Source of the DNA: Zizania palustris
Taxonomy: Eukaryota; Streptophyta; Magnoliopsida; Poales; Poaceae
Assembly (NCBI GenBank): GCA_019279435.1
Contig: JAAALK010000289.1
Coordinates: 44,395,164 to 44,459,163, forward strand
Direction: 5' to 3'
Length of the DNA: 64,000 nt
Shown piece after piece: positions 1 to 10,580 of this stretch. A program made the translations under genes and the position numbers. A model generated the notes under the pieces. The model made no database searches. It saw only the letters and a program-made list of their open reading frames with translations, and was not told where the DNA came from. Numbering within the stretch: the first letter of the stretch is position 1; each line of letters begins with the position of its first letter.

Positions 1-2560
1 CGAAGTGTATGTCCGGCCTCGTGGCAGTCAAGTAGAGGAGGGAGCCGATCATGCTTCGGAACTCCTTCTGATCTACGGCTTCTCCATCTTCGTCAGGGTC
101 CAATGCTACAGATGTAGCCATTGGAGTGGCGAGGGGCTTCGCATCGGACATGTCGAACTTCTTGAGCAGGTCCTTGGTGTACTTCGTCTGGTGGACGAAA
201 GTACCTTGTTTGCTTTGCTTGATTTGCAAACCAAGGAAAAAGGTGAGTTCACCCATCATTGACATTTCAAATTCCCTGCTCATGGTATCTGCAAACTCGG
301 CAACCAAAGCATGAGAAGAGCCACCAAAGATGATATCATCCACATAAATCTGCACTAGGAGGAAATCTTTGCCATGCTTGAGAGTAAACAAAGTTTTATC
401 AACAGAGCCCATCAAGTACCCTCGCTCAAGCAGAAAAGACTTAAGTCTATCATACCATGCCCGAGGGGCCTGCTTGAGTCCATAAAGAGCCTTATGAAGT
501 TTAAGGACTTTATGTGGGTACTTGGGGTTTTCAAAACCAGGGGGTTGTTTTACATAAACATCTTCACCTATGAAGCCATTAAGAAAAGCACTTTTGACAT
601 CCATTTGATAGAGTTTGAATCCCCGGGATGTCGCAAAGGCAAGCAAAATCCTAATGGCCTCAAGGCGAGCAACAGGTGCAAAAGTTTCAGTAAAATCAAT
701 CCCTTCTAGTTGAGAAAAGCCCTGAGCTACAAGTCTAGCCTTATTTCTAACAATTGTTCCATCCTCCCCTTGTTTATTTTTAAAAATCCATTTTGTTCCA
801 ATGAAATGAACATTAGGTGGAGGATCAACTAAAGTCCAGACTTGGTTTCTTTCAAAATTCTCAAGCTCTTCATGCATGGCATTGATCCAACTAGAATCAG
901 AAAGTGCATGACTAACATCTAAGGGCTCGAAAGAAGCAACAAAAGCAGCATTAGTGAAATGGGCATGAGAACGCGTTACCCTTTGATCAAGCTCACCAAT
1001 AATCTGCTCGGGAGGATGCATCCTTTGGACATGATGTGGAGCCTCGCGGCGGGATGCAGTCTCCCCCTCAACTTGTGCGTTGGAGTGGTCCAAGATGACC
1101 GATGTTGAGGTAGTCGCTTCGGGACCTCGTGCCGAAGTAGTTGAAGCGGGGTCAGCTTCGGGGGTCGATGTCGAGGGTAGTAGGGGTTCATCCTCGAATT
1201 CTCCGGGATCCTCGTCTTCGAATAAAGTCTGTTCCATGTCGTGTTCATTTGCCTGTTCAAAAGCAGAACTAACAGAGGGGGTTGATTCATCAAAAGTCAC
1301 ATCACATGACTCGATGACAGTGTTAGTTTCCAAGTTATAAACACGATAAGAATGACCATGAGTAGTATAACCCAAAAAGATCCCGTCAGAAGATCGCGAC
1401 TCAAATTTATCCAAGTTACCACGTTTTAGGATAAAGCAGCGACAGCCAAAAACTCGAAGATGAGTAACCTTGGGCTGTCTCCCAAAACGCAGCTCATAAG
1501 ATGTCAAGTTTAAAATTGAGCGCAAGAAGATTCGGTTTGAGATGTAGCAAGCAGTGTTCATGGCCTCAGCCCAGAATTTTCTAGGAGTCCTATGCTCGTC
1601 AAGCATCGTCCTAGCCATCTCAACCAAAGTGCGGTTTTTCCTCTCAACAACACCGTTCTGTTGAGGAACCCGCGGAGCAGAGAATTGATGTTCTATGCCA
1701 TGCTCCATGCAAAAGTCAACAAAGAGACTATTTTTGAACTCGGTGCCATTATCGCTTCGAATGAATTTTAATGCACCAGGGAGTTCAGTGAAAAGTCTCA
1801 AAGCCAAGCTCCGAAAGTGTGAAAACACTTCATCCTTGCTGGCAAGAAAGAAGACCCAAGAGTAGCGAGAGTAATCGTCGACAATAACTAAAACATACCA
1901 CTTGCCGCCTAAAGAACTAACCCGAGAAGGACCTACAGTGTCCATATGGAGAAGTTCTCCGGGCTGTTCAGTCATCACTGTGGTGACTGGCGAATGCGAA
2001 GCGGCAATCATTTTTCCATGTCGACAAGGAGCGCAAACTAAATTCTTCTCAAACTTGAGCTTGGGCAATCCTCGGATCAGACCTAGGGCGCTCAAACGAG
2101 CGAGCAACTCAAAGCTCATATGCCCTAGTCTCCTATGCCACTTCCAAAGCTCAGAAGTCGAATGTGCAACAAGACAATGAGAAGATCCAGGTGACTTCGA
2201 AAAATCAGCTCCAAAAACTCTCCCAACCCTAAAGATCTTACACACCACAACGCCGTCAGAATTGAGCACTTGCGAAGTATCGCGATGAAATCGCACTTCG
2301 AAGCCCTCATCAAGCAACTGAGATACAGACAGCAAATTGTATCCCAGGTTCTCAACCAAAGCAACATCTTTGAGAGTGAAGTTCGCGTTAATTCTTACCA
2401 CACCTTTACCTTTCACTCTACTCCTTCGATTGTTTCCGAAGGTGATGTGTTCCCTTTGCTTGGTTGTGGTGAGGCTGGAGAACCAATTTGCATCTCCGGT
2501 CATGTGGCGCGAACAACCGGAGTCCATTATCCACGTGCCCTCCAAGCCTCGACCTGTCGC
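1..2560 (-). CDS. Copia Pol polyprotein (partial): protease, integrase, reverse transcriptase
   Basis: I translated this strand by eye from the codon after the gag stop down to base 1 and met no stop codon (about 853 codons). Visible in order: a protease active site DSG within about 15 residues; an HHCC zinc-binding region (WKWHRRLGH followed by CAPCRHGK); the integrase core with Asp in MDTVGP, Asp in RSDNGTEF and Glu in QQNGVVERK; then RT with the YVDD box. The window ends as the RNase H part begins (RPDIHF). There is no ATG at the start: the frame is the same as gag and is separated from it by one TAG, so expression would need stop-codon readthrough or an equivalent. At the two places where copy B is broken, this copy is in frame. 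Confidence 0.88.
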
Positions 2561-5023
2561 CTACACATGATAAAAACGTCTCGATCGCTCAGTGCTGGGG
2601 TGAGTAAAATAATGGCGAGGCATCCAGCACTGAGTGACACGAGTAGTAGGCACAGTAAAAGCAGACGGTCTACGCACATGAAAATCAGAATGATGCAAAG
2701 TGCGAGGTCTACCTACATGCAAAGAACGCAAAGCATGACGAGGTCTCCTACTCTGACGAGGTACAAAGCTACTCGCCCGAGGTCTACCGCCATATGGAGC
2801 ATGGTGGACACCTCGAGGAGCAAAACCTCTCCGAGAAGCACGAGGAGCCTCGAAAACAGGACGAGAGTAAAACTCAGACTCATGCATACCTAAAGATGGG
2901 TAACGCATGTCCTGATAGCTCATCGCCTGAGCACGTCGCTCATCCTTGATGCGACGGAAACAGAAACCAATCAAATGACCCGCCCGCTGACAATAAGAAC
3001 AATGAAACACTCTCCTGGGGGCACTCTCATGGGTCACAGGAGCAACTCTCACAGGCTCCTTGGGTTTCTTCACAGTGGTTTTCTTGGGAGGATTTTTCTT
3101 GGTAGGAGGAGTGGTTTTCTTTGGTGGATGGGTAGGCTTTTTGGCTGATGGGGTGTCCAACAGAGCTCTCTCTTTCTCTAGGGTGGTGGGAGAGGTAAAA
3201 ACAGTTTTGGTCTTACTGTCTGAAGCTATCCTCTCAAAACCCAAACCTAGAGCTACCCCAGCTCTGTCAGCACACAACTTGGTCTTGGCCAAGAGCAAAT
3301 CCATCCTACCCTTTCCCTCAGTGCATTTATTCACCACAGAAAGAAGGTATTCATTTTCAGACATGAGATTTTCAGCTCGCTCTCTGACAGTGCCTAGCTG
3401 GTCCTTAAGGGTGATGCAAGTGTCACAAACAGGTTGCACATCCTTAGAACTACCGGCCCTCTCCAATCTAGCCTCCAAATCATGAACATGCTTATCACGT
3501 AAATTAATGCTATCGCGTAATAAAGAGCAGTTCATGCAATCAATAATTTCATGAGGTCTAGAATCCACCTCCAAAAGCTGCTTCTGTGCAGTCTCAAGCT
3601 CAGAGAGAGTTTGAGCATGAACAGAACGCAACTGAGCAAGCTCACTCATGACAACAGAACATGATTCACATTCAGCATCATCAAATTTAGACTTAAGCAT
3701 GGCATATTCAGTAGAAACATTTTCTAGCCTAAGTCTAAGGTCTTTTCTTTCTCTAGCGGCTTGCACAAGTAATCTATCCTGACCAAGCACTACTTCATTC
3801 AGCTCATCTAATTTAATTAGAAGCTGGTCAGATGATAGGTTTACCTCAGATGAGTCAAGCTCATCGCCGCTGTGATCGCTGTCGGCCATGAAGCAAAGGC
3901 CGGTGAAGTCACGTCCCTTTTTGTCCTTCTTGTCCTCCTTCCTTGGGGACTCCTCCTCCTCAGAGCTCGACTCCTCAGTTGAGGAAGTGTCGATGTCGCT
4001 GAGAGCAGCAACAAAGGCTCTGGAAGCGGCCTTGGCTACTTTCTTAGCCATCTTGCCGCGCTTGCCCTTCACAAAGGGCTTCCTCTCCTTTTTGTGGAAT
4101 TTGGGGTGGTCACTCTCTTCTCTCTTCTTGACCTTGGGGCAATTGGCCTTGATGTGAGAGGTGTCGCCACATTCATAGCAGCCACTAAAACCACTTCTCC
4201 GCTGATCCCGTCTCTCATGATGAAAGCGGGTGAACCTCCGGGCAATGAGAGCAAGCTCATCATCAGCTAGAGTGTCCACCTGCTCCTTTGTGACAGAGAC
4301 CAGGGAGGACAAAGCAAAACCATCTGCAAGAACACAAGTGCCTGATGTGCTTGGTTCTGCAGTGGTGCCACGGCTAGTGCTAGAAACCAATGCCAATGGC
4401 TGTGGCAAAGAGCTTCTGTGCACTGCAAGAGATGCCTTGGCAATCTCTGTGGACTTCAGCTTGCTAAAGAGTTCATCACAGGTTAGAGTGTCATAGCCTG
4501 TGGACTCCTCAATGCTGGATATCTTCACCTCCCATATGCTACGGTCAAGAGCATAGAGAAGCTTGATAGCCCTATCGTGATCACTGTAAGCAAGCGTCCC
4601 GTTGGATCGCAAGTTACTCACTATCGCGTCAAAGCGAGAAAACATGGCATCTATAGATTCACCAGGTGCCTGCACAAACAGCTGATACTGTTGGTTGTAG
4701 GTGCTTTGGCGCCTGGCCTTAATCTGAGCAGAGCCCTCATGAAAGACAGTGAGTGTTGTCCAAATCTCCCTAGCAGTCCTAAGGTGCTGCACCCTATCAA
4801 ACTCACTCCGACTCAGACCAATGAACAGTATGTTCCTTGCCTTCGAGTTGGCAATGTACTGATCTTTTTCGGTTTGAGTGGTGCGGGTATCAGGGATGGA
4901 GTATTGTGAGTCCACAATCTCCCAAATTGCATTTCCTTGGCTTAACAAGTAAGCCTCCATGCGCACCTTCCAGTATGCAAAATCTGTCCCATCGAACAGA
5001 GGAATTTTACAGCCTCTATCCAT
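2561..5023 (-). CDS. Copia Gag, Sirevirus type, intact
   Basis: An uninterrupted 820-codon ORF just inside the 5' LTR and primer-binding site. The N-terminal half has the Copia gag fold signature (FDGTDFAYWKVRMEAYL). One CX2CX4HX4C zinc knuckle lies near residue 282 (CYECGDTSHIKANC) and a second one near residue 675 (CSYCQRAGHLIGFC). Between them is an acidic Ser/Glu stretch followed by a long Leu/Glu-rich region likely to form a coiled coil, then a Pro/Lys-rich tract. At 820 residues it is far longer than ordinary Copia gag domains, as expected for Sireviruses. It is nearly collinear with the gag of copy B. The ORF ends with TAG (complement at 2561-2563), with pol continuing in the same frame. 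Confidence 0.92.
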   Translation of the reverse strand: MDRGCKIPLFDGTDFAYWKVRMEAYLLSQGNAIWEIVDSQYSIPDTRTTQTEKDQYIANSKARNILFIGLSRSEFDRVQHLRTAREIWTTLTVFHEGSAQIKARRQSTYNQQYQLFVQAPGESIDAMFSRFDAIVSNLRSNGTLAYSDHDRAIKLLYALDRSIWEVKISSIEESTGYDTLTCDELFSKLKSTEIAKASLAVHRSSLPQPLALVSSTSRGTTAEPSTSGTCVLADGFALSSLVSVTKEQVDTLADDELALIARRFTRFHHERRDQRRSGFSGCYECGDTSHIKANCPKVKKREESDHPKFHKKERKPFVKGKRGKMAKKVAKAASRAFVAALSDIDTSSTEESSSEEEESPRKEDKKDKKGRDFTGLCFMADSDHSGDELDSSEVNLSSDQLLIKLDELNEVVLGQDRLLVQAARERKDLRLRLENVSTEYAMLKSKFDDAECESCSVVMSELAQLRSVHAQTLSELETAQKQLLEVDSRPHEIIDCMNCSLLRDSINLRDKHVHDLEARLERAGSSKDVQPVCDTCITLKDQLGTVRERAENLMSENEYLLSVVNKCTEGKGRMDLLLAKTKLCADRAGVALGLGFERIASDSKTKTVFTSPTTLEKERALLDTPSAKKPTHPPKKTTPPTKKNPPKKTTVKKPKEPVRVAPVTHESAPRRVFHCSYCQRAGHLIGFCFRRIKDERRAQAMSYQDMRYPSLGMHESEFYSRPVFEAPRASRRGFAPRGVHHAPYGGRPRASSFVPRQSRRPRHALRSLHVGRPRTLHHSDFHVRRPSAFTVPTTRVTQCWMPRHYFTHPSTERSRRFYHV

Positions 5024-5073
5024 GTCGCCTAAAGATCACAAAACCGGTTAAGGTCAACTGGTGATCTTAACCT

Positions 5074-5085
5074 GCTCTGATACCA
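5074..5085 (-). other. Primer-binding site (initiator-Met tRNA) of copy A
   Basis: On the minus strand the sequence TGGTATCAGAGC lies two bases inside the 5' LTR end. It complements the 3' end of plant initiator methionine tRNA, the standard primer for minus-strand synthesis in plant Copia elements. Confidence 0.95.
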
Positions 5086-5087
5086 AT

Positions 5088-7067
5088 TGTTGGACCGGAA
5101 ATGGCGACCAGAGGGGGGGGGTGAATGGGAGCTTTTAAAATTTCGGGCTAAAAACTTAGCCTTCGGTTCTGTTCTGTCTTCTGCGGAACAGGCTTCGAAC
5201 ACTACCTTCGAAGGTCTGGTACGGAGGTACTTCGACAGCTCCGAACACAGGCTTCGCAGGAGCAAAAGTTCGAAGCCAAGAAGACTTCGCTCCACGAACA
5301 ACCCTCGAAAATCTACTCTGCTAAGTCAGTGCAGGCTCCGCACACGAGGTGCTTCGAGCAGGCTTCGCACTTCACCCTTCGCAAGAGTGGACAGCCCTCT
5401 GAGGACTTCGACCAAGTACTTGGCGACAGCAACTGGTGCTGGGCTTCGTACGCGAAGGTCTACACGCACACAAAACGGATCACGCTAAGGGCTTCGACAC
5501 AAGAAGCACTACGGGAAAAGATCAGGGCTTCGCTAGTAAGCAGCGAGGTCTTGCCTCGTGTTACACAGAGCGACAGCACACTGTAAAACACACTTTGCGA
5601 GAAAAACACCCTTCGCCAAAACAAGCTTCGGTGCACTAAGACTAGCGAGGTATGTAAAGCGAGCTCAAGCAAAAGCACAAAGAAGCAGGGCTTCGCCGCT
5701 TGAACAAGGAACACTGAAATAAATTGAACTCAGAACGAATACAGTGAGGTCTGTGTACAGGAGCTCAACAGTAAATGCTCAAAGTGTTGAATGTTACCTA
5801 CCGAGCCCCCATATTTATAGCCCACGGCTTCATCCTAAGGAAGTGACTACTTTACCCCTAGGGTTTACATTAATTTTGTCTCTTCAGAACTAAGGGGTAC
5901 AAAAGGTAGTCCACCTTTATTCTGGAGGCTTCTCTGTCAGCTGCAGAGGGGACAGTGTCAGCCTTTTTCAGAACAGACAGTGTCAGCCTTTACAGAGTTG
6001 ACTTCTGGAACCTCCCTTCGCACCGGAGGGTGCGGTAGCTTTGGCGAGAAGCCTGCAGCCTGTTGGCCTTCGCTCCGCCGAAGAAGACCTTCGATACAGT
6101 GACGGTTTTGAGCCGAAGCCGTCAAAGCCCTTGGGCCTTCGCACCACCACCTCCGGAGTGGACCTCCACGGCTTCGCATCTACTCCCAGCTCGAACACCG
6201 TCCGTCCGTGTACCGAAGCCATGCATGGCCGAAGCACCACAAGTCATCCTCTCTCCGAAGCCCCACCTTCGGAGTACCACCCTTCGAAGTCCCTCCTTCG
6301 TCCAAGGCCTCCGCATGAAGCATTCCATGAGCACTTCGTCGCAGTGTCTCACTCCGAGCACACTCCTCGACGAGCCTCACCCGGACCATGCCTTCGATGC
6401 GCCTCGACTTCTGAGACCTTCGTCGGGTACCTTCGAGTGTCTCCCTCCGGAGCACACTTCGAACACCTTGCCTCCGCAGAGGACTTGATCCACCAACTCC
6501 GAAGTCACTCCATTCGGAGTACCTTCGAAGTGCCTCATGTCCGAGGACTTTGTCCCGGAGCACCTTCAGCCGGAGCCACGCTCCGCACTCTCTGCCTTCA
6601 CCTGGCACGCCTCGACCCGAGGACCGACCCGGACCACCTTCGCAGCCACCGTGACGGAGCTCCCCGCTCCCCTGTCATCAAGCCTCCCGCTAGACCCAGG
6701 TTCACCTGGCTCGAACCCTGTCCGTCGCCTCCGAAGTCCCTACGCACCACAGACAAGCAAACAAGTGTATCCAGTACTCCGGAGACCTCTCCGGGTTAGC
6801 AACCTCCGGCACACACTCCGGTGTACCACCCAAAATACCGAAGCCATCGGTACGAACCCAGTCATCGTGTACTGCCGGACCCCTCCGACAGGCACACTCT
6901 GCTGCGCGGCTGCAGCAAGCAAACACCGAACACACTCCGGTGACACACCTCCGAACACCCTTCGGAGGTACCACCTCCGAAGCCCCTTCGGAGGTACCCT
7001 TCGAATAGAGGGTAAATAATCCTGTCAATCACTCATCACATACACCGAAACCACCCTTGGTTTCTCA
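5088..7067 (-). repeat. 5' LTR of Sirevirus copy A (1980 bp)
   Basis: On the minus strand it starts TGAGAAACCAAGGGT and ends GGTCCAACA, the same ends as both copy B LTRs, and it is alignable with them over its length. It is 40 bp shorter than the copy B LTRs, so there are small indels. It is packed with short palindromic motifs built on TTCGAAG and CTCCGGAG. A TATA box for the element lies at 5811-5819. Confidence 0.93.
5811..5819 (-). promoter_or_regulatory. TATA box in the LTR of copy A
   Basis: On the minus strand this reads CTATAAATAT, followed by GGGGGCTCGG. The same sequence and context occur in both copy B LTRs, so it is the probable core promoter marking the U3/R boundary region. Confidence 0.7.
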
Positions 7068-8750
7068 TATTTTAACCCCAAGGGCATTTGAATATTCATT
7101 TGAATAAACATGAAATGTCCAAAGTAAACCTACTGTTTTTATTGCATAAACATGTAGAGAATAATATTCTGAATTTTCTGAAATTGGAATGGCAATTTTT
7201 AGAGTCCAAATGCGCCAGATATGAATTTTACAAGTTTAAAAGTATTTCTGAAATTCATTTTTAATTTTTAAACTCCTCGGGTCCACGATGAGCCAGGCCC
7301 ATGGTGAACCCGCGCACTGTGCGCGTGCGCCGGGTCGATCTGGACCGTCGGATCCAGATCCGACGCGCGAGGGCGAGGCGGGGCGCGTAAGTTACGATGG
7401 ACGGTCAGGATTAAAACGTGCGAAGGGGTACCACGTGGACGCACGAGATCGCACGCCGGTTTTAAATGAAAACGAACGCGTGAGATCAAAACATAACGCT
7501 TTGACCAGATCCGACGGTGCAGATAAGATCGCGTACGTGGGCTCATGCGCGTCGTTCGATCGCGATCGCACGGTCGGGATCAGATCCGACACGGCACGGG
7601 TACTCGACCCGTGCCGGTCGTCTTCTCCGACGACGGCGAGCGGGCCAGCGGCCACGGCGAGCGACGGCGGTCCTAGCTAAGCCTAGAAATGGAAGGGGGA
7701 CGCTACGGCGGTCACGATGGTACCTTGGCGGCGGTCCGGGGACGACGGGGCGTGGCCGGCGACGAGGGTAGACGCGGAAGGCTCCTCGGGTACTTGACGG
7801 TGACGGTGTTACGGCGATCTCCTTGACCAGCGGAGACGTGGCCGAGGTAGGGGACGTCCTTGCGGTCACGACGGTGGTGGAGGCGCGGGCCGGGGTGGTC
7901 CGAGGCGACGGCGAGGGGCGGCCGGAGGCGAAGCAGGGGGAAAACGCTCAAAGGCGAAGGGAGGGCGCTCTGTTCGTTCTCGAAGCGAGTGGGCGTGGGG
8001 GTCGGACGCGGCGTAGGCCGGGGGGTTAAATAGGACACCGGAGGGGGCTCGCATGCAAGGAAAGCCGAGGGGGGCTTTACTCACCGGCGAAGGCGCGGCC
8101 GGGCGCATGAAGGCGATCCAGGGGCTTAAACGCGCGCCTTAACGTGCTTAATTGACCGGTGGGCCTCGGGGGAGTTAATGCCGACCTCGGTTTAACGGAA
8201 GGGGGAGCCGGCGAGGGGATCCGAGGCGAAGTTCTCGCCGGCGGGATTAGGGGGGCTGGCGCGAGGTTGAAGACGGTTCTGATGAGCGGGGGCCACTGGC
8301 CAGCGAGCGCGGACGAGCGAGGGAGGCAGCTGACGGGTGGGGCCGGGTTGTCGGGTGCGCGCGCGAGGGGAGGAAATCGGCGCCGACAAGTGGGGTCCGG
8401 ATGTTAGTCTAAGGCGCGCGGGGTAACGGGCTGGGCCGGCCGGGAGAGAGAGAAGGGAGGGAGGGGAGCCCATTACTGTTACTAAGGTTTTTCAGATTTA
8501 AAATAATTGCAGAAAATGGATTAAATATTTTGGGGTATTTCCAGAGTGGATAAAAATTTATAAAAATTCTCAAAAGCATTTCTTGGCTTTAGGATCATAT
8601 ACAAAAATTTTCACCTCCTAGTTTGGCCATCTACTCTATGTTGTAGTTAAAAAGGGTATAAAGGAGTATTAAAAGTATTTTCAGAAATAATAATTCCAAG
8701 AAATTGAATTTAATAATATTTTTATTGTTTTGAAAATTTGGGGTGTTACA
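7068..8750 (-). mobile_element. Gypsy-type LTR, partial, interrupted by Sirevirus copy A
   Basis: On the minus strand the block begins at 8750 with TGTAACACCCCAAATTTTC, a start common to grass Gypsy LTRs of the Tekay/Del type. AT-rich U3 sequence follows, then a CpG-rich middle with a TATTTAA box on the minus strand (8026-8032), then AT-rich sequence up to 7068. Copy A takes over there, so only part of this LTR is present and its other end lies beyond the window. ORFs in the GC-rich part have no recognisable protein signature and are treated as noise. The immediate flank CCTGC at 8751 would be one half of its target duplication. Confidence 0.65.
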
Positions 8751-9593
8751 CCTGCCCACTATCCTCTTAGTCAGACAAGTACTGCTTCTCATCATTGATG
8801 CCAACATATTCCTCATCACCTTCTTCCCATGGTTCATCATCATCAACAACCTTTTTGGTACCTTTTCCCTTGTTTGAGTCAGTAGACCCATTAGAGCCAT
8901 CAAAACCATGACTACCTCCCACACTAAGTGACTGAATATCAGCATGGCCACCATCAGTACCAAGTAGAGAGGGATGAGAAGATGGACCAGCATCATTATC
9001 AATAAACAAGCTCCGACTATATGCCACTACAACAGTGTCATAGAATTGCACAAACAAAGGAAGCCTCCTCAAGTGCCAATAATTGGCAATAACATTCATT
9101 AGTGTTGCATCAGTAGTTAGAGTGGCATAGCATTTGGTGTGCTTGTCGTAAAATGTCAGATTGAAGCCCTGATTTTTCCCATAAGACAACTTATGTGCTA
9201 TATCCTCTGTCAAATCCATCAAATTGATAGTGTCCCTATCCACCACTAGTTGAAAATCCTATGCATTGTGTGCCACATTCCTACCATCATCGCAAGCCTC
9301 GACAAAATCTGGGACACAAACTGCTATCCTTAAAGCAGAACTATTGTCCATCCTAAAAAAATGGACAACAACAACACATATAAAATCCCTAAAACTACTT
9401 TGCCAAACTACTTATATCCACAAAAATGACAATAATTGCATTCCAACTACCACTCCGGACCACAGTGCATAAAGGTAACGCAAGGTAAAAAGGAGCACAG
9501 TGCATACCCGTCAGGAACCCATGACAGATTGATGCCCTTCGACGGAGAATCAACACTCGGGCGAAGCCGCTTTAGTTTCGGGGACGCAACCAT
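8751..9593 (-). pseudogene. MULE (MuDR-like) transposase gene, N-terminal fragment
   Basis: On the minus strand a first exon starts with ATG at 9593 (MVASPKLKRLRPSVDSPSKG) and ends before GTATGC at 9507. After an intron, an acceptor AG at 9259-9260 opens a frame running from 9258 to 8767. That frame starts DFQLVVDRDTINLMDL and ends with an acidic stretch EEYVGINDEKQYLSD. The acidic V-G-x-N/D-D-E ending resembles the region just before the MuDR plant-transposase domain in grass MULEs. A TAA then closes the frame, and 16 bases later the Gypsy LTR begins, so the catalytic part is missing here. The assignment to MULE is from family resemblance, not from a search. Confidence 0.5.
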
Positions 9594-10575
9594 CTTCAAG
9601 TGTTCATCAATCAACGGGATGGCGGCGGGGAACAGAGTAGCGGGGATGGTGGTGACGACGGCGGTGGTCCGTGGAAGGGGGGAACGAGGATAAGATGAGG
9701 GATTCTAGGGTTCGTCCCACTCGAGCCGGATGAAATGTGGTCTGGTTCGACCATTCAGATCTCAGCCGACAGGTCCACAGGGGCATCCATTGTCATTTTA
9801 CAAAGTTTCTCTCTCCCAAAAGCTGGAAATTACTATTTTAATTAGTGCGGTGCCCACTAGCAAAGAAGCACAAAATTATAATGGTACTGAGCAAAGAAGT
9901 CCGTTTGCGGTGTGAGCCTGCTAATTTGGTGTTTTCGTGGTGTCCTATAGAAAAATTTGCCTTTTATTTTGTCCAAGGAAATGCAGTTGCAGTGATTTTC
10001 TGCAGATCGCCAGCTTCCTCTGTAAACCCAAGTGTTTTTTTCAAAACATAACCTTTATTATATCCCCATTGCTTGTAGACCAAGGAGTTCAAAGCAATTT
10101 GTGGGCACTCAGAAGCTCTTCAATAATTAGTCTCATTCTAGACAATTTATGGTTGATTTATAGCTTTCAAAATTTAGAAGCAAAGACAAAATTTATTGTT
10201 CCAATAAGTTATAAATATATGTTAGGTTTTGTATTTGAAAAAAAATCTCCGACCCAACCCAAAACCTTTGGCCCCGCCATAGATTTGGGACAAGTGAAAA
10301 TACATCTTGATGCATCTAGACCCCTAATTAATTTTGGTATATTAAAGACAATGATGATCAAAAGCTATTAATCACATTGATGAGATGTATGAAGAGAATT
10401 CACAAAAAAATGGCATTACAATTGAAACGAATTTAGAGAAAAGCTCTGTTTAGTCCAAAATAGGCTCAAAGACGCAAAATGTTGAATTACATATAAATTT
10501 GAATCTAAAACCACCGTACTATAAAAAGTTTTGGGATTAAAGAAAAACTTTTTTGAAAGCTTTTGGATTGATTCA
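9594..10575. other. No gene seen; probable MULE 5' flank and AT-rich DNA
   Basis: The part next to the MULE exon (about 9600-9850) looks like a 5' leader in minus orientation. The remaining DNA up to the copy B insertion site is AT-rich. The ORF at 9937-10371 (+) has low-complexity composition and no recognisable motif. I see nothing further. Confidence 0.5.
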
Positions 10576-10580
10576 ATCTC
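10576..10580 (+). repeat. Target-site duplication ATCTC, left copy
   Basis: ATCTC directly precedes the 5' LTR of copy B and is repeated directly after its 3' LTR at 21523-21527. Five base pairs is the expected length for Ty1/Copia integration. Confidence 0.95.

Larger units (their letters stand above)
1..7067 (-). mobile_element. Sirevirus-type Ty1/Copia retrotransposon, copy A, cut by the window edge
   Basis: Read on the minus strand this has, in order, a 5' LTR (5088-7067), a primer-binding site matching the 3' end of initiator-Met tRNA, a complete gag, and pol that is open to base 1. The domain order protease-integrase-RT is that of Ty1/Copia. The very long gag, the roughly 2-kb LTR and close similarity to copy B (10581-21522) point to the Sirevirus (Maximus/SIRE) lineage. 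Its 3' half and second LTR lie outside the window, so the target duplication cannot be checked; the base pairs next to its outer end are TATTT. It is inserted in a Gypsy-type LTR. The lineage name is an inference from architecture. Confidence 0.9.

Noticed and set aside
2270..2893. 207-codon plus-strand ORF over Sirevirus copy A
   Set aside because: It is antisense to gag-pol, which is the recognisable frame.
6041..7019. Long ORFs in the Sirevirus LTRs (up to 252 codons; also near 11000-11748 and 19881-20670)
   Set aside because: LTR sequence made of short palindromic words; opposite-strand ORFs of similar length occur together and are not conserved as proteins between the LTRs.
7288..8473. 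ORFs in the GC-rich part of the Gypsy LTR
   Set aside because: No recognisable domain; overlapping ORFs in both strands match high GC content.
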